A stretch of DNA of 64,000 bases from positions 349,599 to 413,598 of the forward strand of contig MNTT01000016.1 in the NCBI GenBank assembly GCA_001917135.1, read 5' to 3'. Below the pieces are notes generated by a model. The model ran no database searches, was not told the DNA's origin, and was given only the letters and a program-made list of their open reading frames with translations. The DNA is from Acetobacter sp. 46_36 (GTDB taxonomy: Bacteria > Pseudomonadota > Alphaproteobacteria > RF32 > CAG-239). The stretch's first letter is position 1; each line of letters opens with the position of its first letter. The translations under genes were made by a program, and so were the position numbers. Below, piece after piece: positions 60,447 through 64,000 of this stretch.

Positions 60447-61103
60447 ATGCGTATTCTTCTGATTGAAGACGACAGCCTTATCGGCGACGGGATAAAAGTC
60501 GGGCTTTCCAAGCTCGGCTTTACCGTCGACTGGTTTGACGACGGCACGGACGGAAAAGAAGCCCTGTTGCAAACGCCGTATGATGCAGTAGTGCTTGATT
60601 TGGGACTTCCGGGCATTGACGGCCTTTCCATCCTGCGCGCCTGGCGGGATGCCGGACTTGATACGCCGGTTCTGATTTTAACTGCCCGCGGCGACGTGGA
60701 TGAACGGATTAAAGGACTGAACAGCGGCGCAGACGATTATCTCGGCAAGCCTTTTGCCCTTAAAGAAGTACAAGCGCGCCTGAATGCCCTTATCCGACGG
60801 CGGTGCGGCGTGGCGAAACCGCTTATCCGCTTCCGCGACATTACGTTCAACCCCGAAACCAAAGGCGTTCTCCTGAACGGCGAAAAGGTAATCCTCTCGC
60901 CGCGGGAAACTGCGCTTTTGGAACTTCTGTTGTTAAACAAAAACAAAGTCTTGTCCAAAGAAACCATTGAAAACAAACTCTATTCATGGGATGAAGACGT
61001 TGCCAGCAATGCCGTAGAAGTGCACATTCACCATCTGCGGAAAAAACTCGGCAAAGACATTGTCAAAACCATCAACAAAATCGGATATACGCTGGAAGAC
61101 TAA
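60447..61103 (+). CDS. qseB: OmpR-family response regulator (QseB/TctD-like)
   Basis: This 218-residue protein has a receiver domain with the acidic pocket (LIEDD), the phosphorylated Asp in VVLDLGLPGIDG (about D51), and a winged helix-turn-helix at residues about 130-218 with KVLSKETIENKLYSW. It starts 19 bases after the ygiW-like gene and 23 bases before the sensor kinase gene, so the three are probably one operon. The symbol is given by gene order with ygiW and the kinase. Confidence 0.85.
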   Translation: MRILLIEDDSLIGDGIKVGLSKLGFTVDWFDDGTDGKEALLQTPYDAVVLDLGLPGIDGLSILRAWRDAGLDTPVLILTARGDVDERIKGLNSGADDYLGKPFALKEVQARLNALIRRRCGVAKPLIRFRDITFNPETKGVLLNGEKVILSPRETALLELLLLNKNKVLSKETIENKLYSWDEDVASNAVEVHIHHLRKKLGKDIVKTINKIGYTLED

Positions 61104-61126
61104 CCTTTTCCGCCGGAGTAAACAAA

Positions 61127-62620
61127 ATGGCCCGAACAGATACAATCGATAAAAGAGCAAAAAAGGCAAAGACATCCGCTTCTGCCGGCCAACGGAAGGG
61201 CAAGTTTGCCGCCGCAGCATTTCGGATGAAAAAAGAAGCTGCGGCGTTTTGGCAAAAGTTCAACGGCGAGGCGATGAAATTCAGCCTCAGTTTCCGGCTG
61301 ATGATTTTTTTTGCATTGGTTTCGGGCGTTGTATGGGGAATTGCCGGCTATATCTCCTATAAAGAAACCCGGGAAAGCATTGATGAATTTTTCGACACTT
61401 ATCAAATGGCGTTGGGACGACAGCTGGCAGCAGCGGACTGGAGCGGAGTTTCGCTGAAAACGCAGAAAGCGACGGATAAGCTGATAAAAGGCATTGAAAA
61501 CGCCGATGATGATGACGATGCGGTCGGTTTTGCCATTTTCTCGCCGCAGGGCGAAATGATTTTTCACGACAACGAAAACGGCAAATATTTTACCGCGGCG
61601 GAAGCAGCCGGAAGCTTTGCCAACGAACGGATAGGCGAAGACCGGGACAAATGGCGTATGGTGCGCCTGAAATCGGCAGACGGAAAATTTATCATTGCTG
61701 TCGGTCAGGAGCTGGAATACCGTGAAGATCTGGCTATGGATATTCTTGAAGAATTTATGCTGCCCTGGCTGGCCGGCTTTATCGTTCTGCTGTTGGCAAT
61801 TTCCGGATTGACTTTCATTGAATTCCGCCCGTTAAAAAAACTGGCCAGCGAAATTGAAAGCCGCCCGGCGGACGATTTCTCCCCGCTCAACGCAGAAAAA
61901 GCGCCAACGGAAATCAAACCGCTGCTGAAGGCGATGAACCGGATGTTTGCCAAAATAGAGGCTCTGCTGGCACGGGAACGCAGTTTTATCTCAGATTCAG
62001 CACACGAACTGCGCACACCGCTGACTGCGCTCAAAATCCAGCTTGAAATAGCCGAAATGTCCGGCGACGACAGCCAGATGCGGACGCAGGCTCTAGCCAA
62101 ACTTTCACTGGGGATTGAACGGGCGGAACATCTGGTCGAGCAGTTGCTTGCCCTGTCGCGTCTGGAAGCCGACAACGGGCATTATGACAATACAGAACTT
62201 TTGGACTGGAAAGATATCAGCGCCGCTTTGTTCGACAATTATGCCGAAACGGCAAAGAAGAAAAACATAACCTTATCGTCTTATATCGGCGCAACTTCAC
62301 CGATTGTGCGAGGAAACCACATTCTTGCCGCTTTGCTGCTGCGCAACCTGCTCGACAATGCCGTCAAATACAGCCCTAACGGAGCAAAGATTACCGCAAC
62401 GGTTGACAATGAAGAGATTGCGGTCGTCAACTCCGGAACCATCGTCGACGAGGCGGTACTGGCGCGGTTGAGCGAACGCTTTTTCCGACCGGCCGGGCAA
62501 AAAGAAACCGGCAGCGGCCTCGGGCTGGCGATTGTCAAACGCATTGCAGGACTTTACGGCTGCAGCCTTGATTTTGCCAATACAGACGACGGTTTTAAAG
62601 CCGCCGTGAGAAAAAACTAG
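61127..62620 (+). CDS. qseC: sensor histidine kinase (QseC-like)
   Basis: This 497-residue protein has two membrane segments bordering a short periplasmic domain, a HAMP-like linker, the phospho-acceptor box SFISDSAHELRTPLTAL, an N box LLRNLLDNAVKYSP and the G box GSGLGLAIVKRIAG. The first 48 residues (lysine- and alanine-rich, before MKFSLSFRLM) are an extension not seen in QseC; translation could instead start at 61271-61273 with GGCGAGG just upstream. It partners the response regulator in front of it. The signal is unknown. Confidence 0.85.
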   Translation: MARTDTIDKRAKKAKTSASAGQRKGKFAAAAFRMKKEAAAFWQKFNGEAMKFSLSFRLMIFFALVSGVVWGIAGYISYKETRESIDEFFDTYQMALGRQLAAADWSGVSLKTQKATDKLIKGIENADDDDDAVGFAIFSPQGEMIFHDNENGKYFTAAEAAGSFANERIGEDRDKWRMVRLKSADGKFIIAVGQELEYREDLAMDILEEFMLPWLAGFIVLLLAISGLTFIEFRPLKKLASEIESRPADDFSPLNAEKAPTEIKPLLKAMNRMFAKIEALLARERSFISDSAHELRTPLTALKIQLEIAEMSGDDSQMRTQALAKLSLGIERAEHLVEQLLALSRLEADNGHYDNTELLDWKDISAALFDNYAETAKKKNITLSSYIGATSPIVRGNHILAALLLRNLLDNAVKYSPNGAKITATVDNEEIAVVNSGTIVDEAVLARLSERFFRPAGQKETGSGLGLAIVKRIAGLYGCSLDFANTDDGFKAAVRKN

Positions 62621-62639
62621 CCCAGACGGCTGAGCGGGG

Positions 62640-63770
62640 TCAATATTTCAGCGCAACACCGGTTATGAATGCATATCCGCGGTTGTTTTCGGAACTTTGG
62701 CGCTCGGGTCCTTTGGAATTGAGATATCCGTTTATCCAATACAATTCGATATATTCATTATAAGCAAACCGGTTGGACTGCACCCAAAGGTCATCCCGAT
62801 GGCGCGTGTTTTCCGCTTCGGTATGCAAATAAGCGATATTCGTCTTAAATCTGCCGAAATCGTACCCCAGGCTGATGTCCCATGCCTGCCCTTCGCGGTA
62901 GTTGTCAAAGTATGCAGGCAGCCCAAACCCGGCAGCAGCCGTCGCAACAGGATTTTTATTCCCGTCCACCCAGGCCTTTTTATAGGAAAAGCCGATGTCA
63001 AACCCGGCATATTCCCAGCGAGCGCCTGCCGTCCATTCATTATCGGTGCGGTTAAAAATTCCGTATGCCACAGATGTGTATAATTTCCCGGCGCCGAGTT
63101 TCCACCGGCTGCGGGCTCCCGCCGTATAGCCGTCTTCCGGCTTTTCGTAATCAACGTAACGGCTGACCATACCGCGGCGCGACGCATTGTCCGGCGTATA
63201 GCTGAAACCGAATGTCGTATTGCCGATTTCCGGCGTAAAATAACTGATTTTAAATGCCCGGCCGTCATCCATTATCGCCGTCGATTTCGGCGTGGCGAAT
63301 TTTACCTGCTTACGGCCGTTTTTCCAATTCGCGCTGCTTAAAAAATAGGTCAGATTGCTGTCCCGTATCCCCAGCCAGGTAATATCATGCGCGCCGGTAT
63401 GCAGCAAAAGCGCGGCATTATAGGTATAACCGGCGGTCAATTTTCCAAAACGGTCATCCTCGCCCAACAAATACGGGAAAAAACGCCAGTCCCCGTCGGG
63501 GTAATTTTTGTCATGTTGGCGGTCGACAACGGTATAATCCGCATGAATACCGACACGGCTGCCTGAAACCGCGCGGTAAGCGCCTTCAAATTTGCCGTCG
63601 GCACGAAAAACCGCTCGACTAGGCATATTGTCCAGATTATTGCCGCGGCGCGTTTCCATTATGCCGAAATATTCCCCGGCCATTCCCGAGCCGGAAAATT
63701 CAAAACTGCCGGCAAAAGCGGCATCGGTAAATCCTATGGCACTGCCAAAAAGCAGTAAAAACTTGTTCAT
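62640..63770 (-). CDS. outer-membrane porin
   Basis: This 376-residue protein has a signal peptide (MNKFLLLFGSAIGFTDAAFAG) followed by a sequence of alternating beta strands with aromatic girdles and a C-terminal aromatic residue (GVALKY), the layout of a 16-strand Gram-negative porin. Repeated glycine-aromatic turns (YTAGARSRWKLGAGKLY) support the barrel. Substrate is not clear. It is convergent with the sensor kinase gene, 20 bases away. Confidence 0.82.
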   Translation of the reverse strand: MNKFLLLFGSAIGFTDAAFAGSFEFSGSGMAGEYFGIMETRRGNNLDNMPSRAVFRADGKFEGAYRAVSGSRVGIHADYTVVDRQHDKNYPDGDWRFFPYLLGEDDRFGKLTAGYTYNAALLLHTGAHDITWLGIRDSNLTYFLSSANWKNGRKQVKFATPKSTAIMDDGRAFKISYFTPEIGNTTFGFSYTPDNASRRGMVSRYVDYEKPEDGYTAGARSRWKLGAGKLYTSVAYGIFNRTDNEWTAGARWEYAGFDIGFSYKKAWVDGNKNPVATAAAGFGLPAYFDNYREGQAWDISLGYDFGRFKTNIAYLHTEAENTRHRDDLWVQSNRFAYNEYIELYWINGYLNSKGPERQSSENNRGYAFITGVALKY

Positions 63771-64000
63771 TCGTTTCCAGTTCCGTTAGTTCGGATTTTA
63801 TATAGCGTAACAGTACTTAAATTTGTCTTAAAAATTTCCCCTAAAACCCGATACGACCTCCAAACGAAATATTCTGAAATGTTTTTTGTGCAAGACACTT
63901 TCATTTTTCGCTTGACTTCGGCACCTTTGGTATTATTCTTAAGCTGTTCCCGGTGCTTGCAGGGCTTATAAGCAGGGAACGGATAAAAACTGAGCCGGTT
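63771..64000. other. porin upstream region and window end
   Basis: No gene is seen. A TTGACT near 63912 with a TATTAT downstream is a weak candidate promoter on the plus strand, perhaps for a gene or RNA beyond the window. Confidence 0.3.

Overview
The window looks like chromosome of a Gram-negative, probably host-associated proteobacterium. It carries two autotransporters, a porin, several lipoproteins, MscS and MarC membrane proteins, and class Ia nrdAB. The mixed gene complement and moderate GC suggest a gut-type alphaproteobacterium, but that placement is inference. No plasmid or phage backbone is visible outside one integrated island.

Layout. 1-1.4 kb: a tandem, decaying array of small lipoprotein genes. 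1.6-6.9 kb: YgjP-like peptidase, two YcgN-type cysteine-cluster proteins, ASCH and GNAT proteins, dnaB, galE. 7-11.6 kb: TerC and uncharacterised membrane or soluble proteins. 11.8-15.4 kb: a cysS-SDR-xseB-ispA operon preceded by a short ORF with four consecutive Cys codons and a terminator, which reads as a cysteine attenuator. 15.5-23.5 kb: surE with a zeta-toxin-like P-loop gene, a degenerate histidine phosphatase, a glycosyltransferase, marC, nrdB and nrdA.

24.1-44.1 kb is an AT-rich island of about 20.0 kb inserted at the 3' end of tRNA-Gln(UUG). It is bounded by a direct repeat that starts with the tRNA's CCAGCCA end. A large serine recombinase gene lies just inside the left repeat. A second, N-terminally truncated recombinase copy follows the right repeat and looks like the remnant of a tandem sister element. 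Cargo: a second serine recombinase, a Rep-like protein, XRE regulators, an autotransporter behind a structured RNA leader, a lipoprotein hydrolase, a tyrosine recombinase, a PARIS-like AAA ATPase plus DUF4435 pair, a Fic protein behind five 11-bp-phased repeats, an Mrr-like type IV restriction enzyme, and a cluster of DNA methyltransferase, unknown protein and nuclease-like/DGQHR protein. It is a defence island. The last cluster is the best candidate here for a poorly described system. Its nuclease-like/DGQHR gene is split by a -1 shift at an A6 run.

45.2-64 kb returns to core-like sequence: gpsA, a large AIDA-type autotransporter, a ygiC/ygiB-like pair, an adiA-adiC arginine acid-resistance pair, an 11-mer-repeat stress-type protein with two possible starts, small secreted proteins, an MscS-family channel, a ygiW-qseB-qseC-like signalling operon and a porin.
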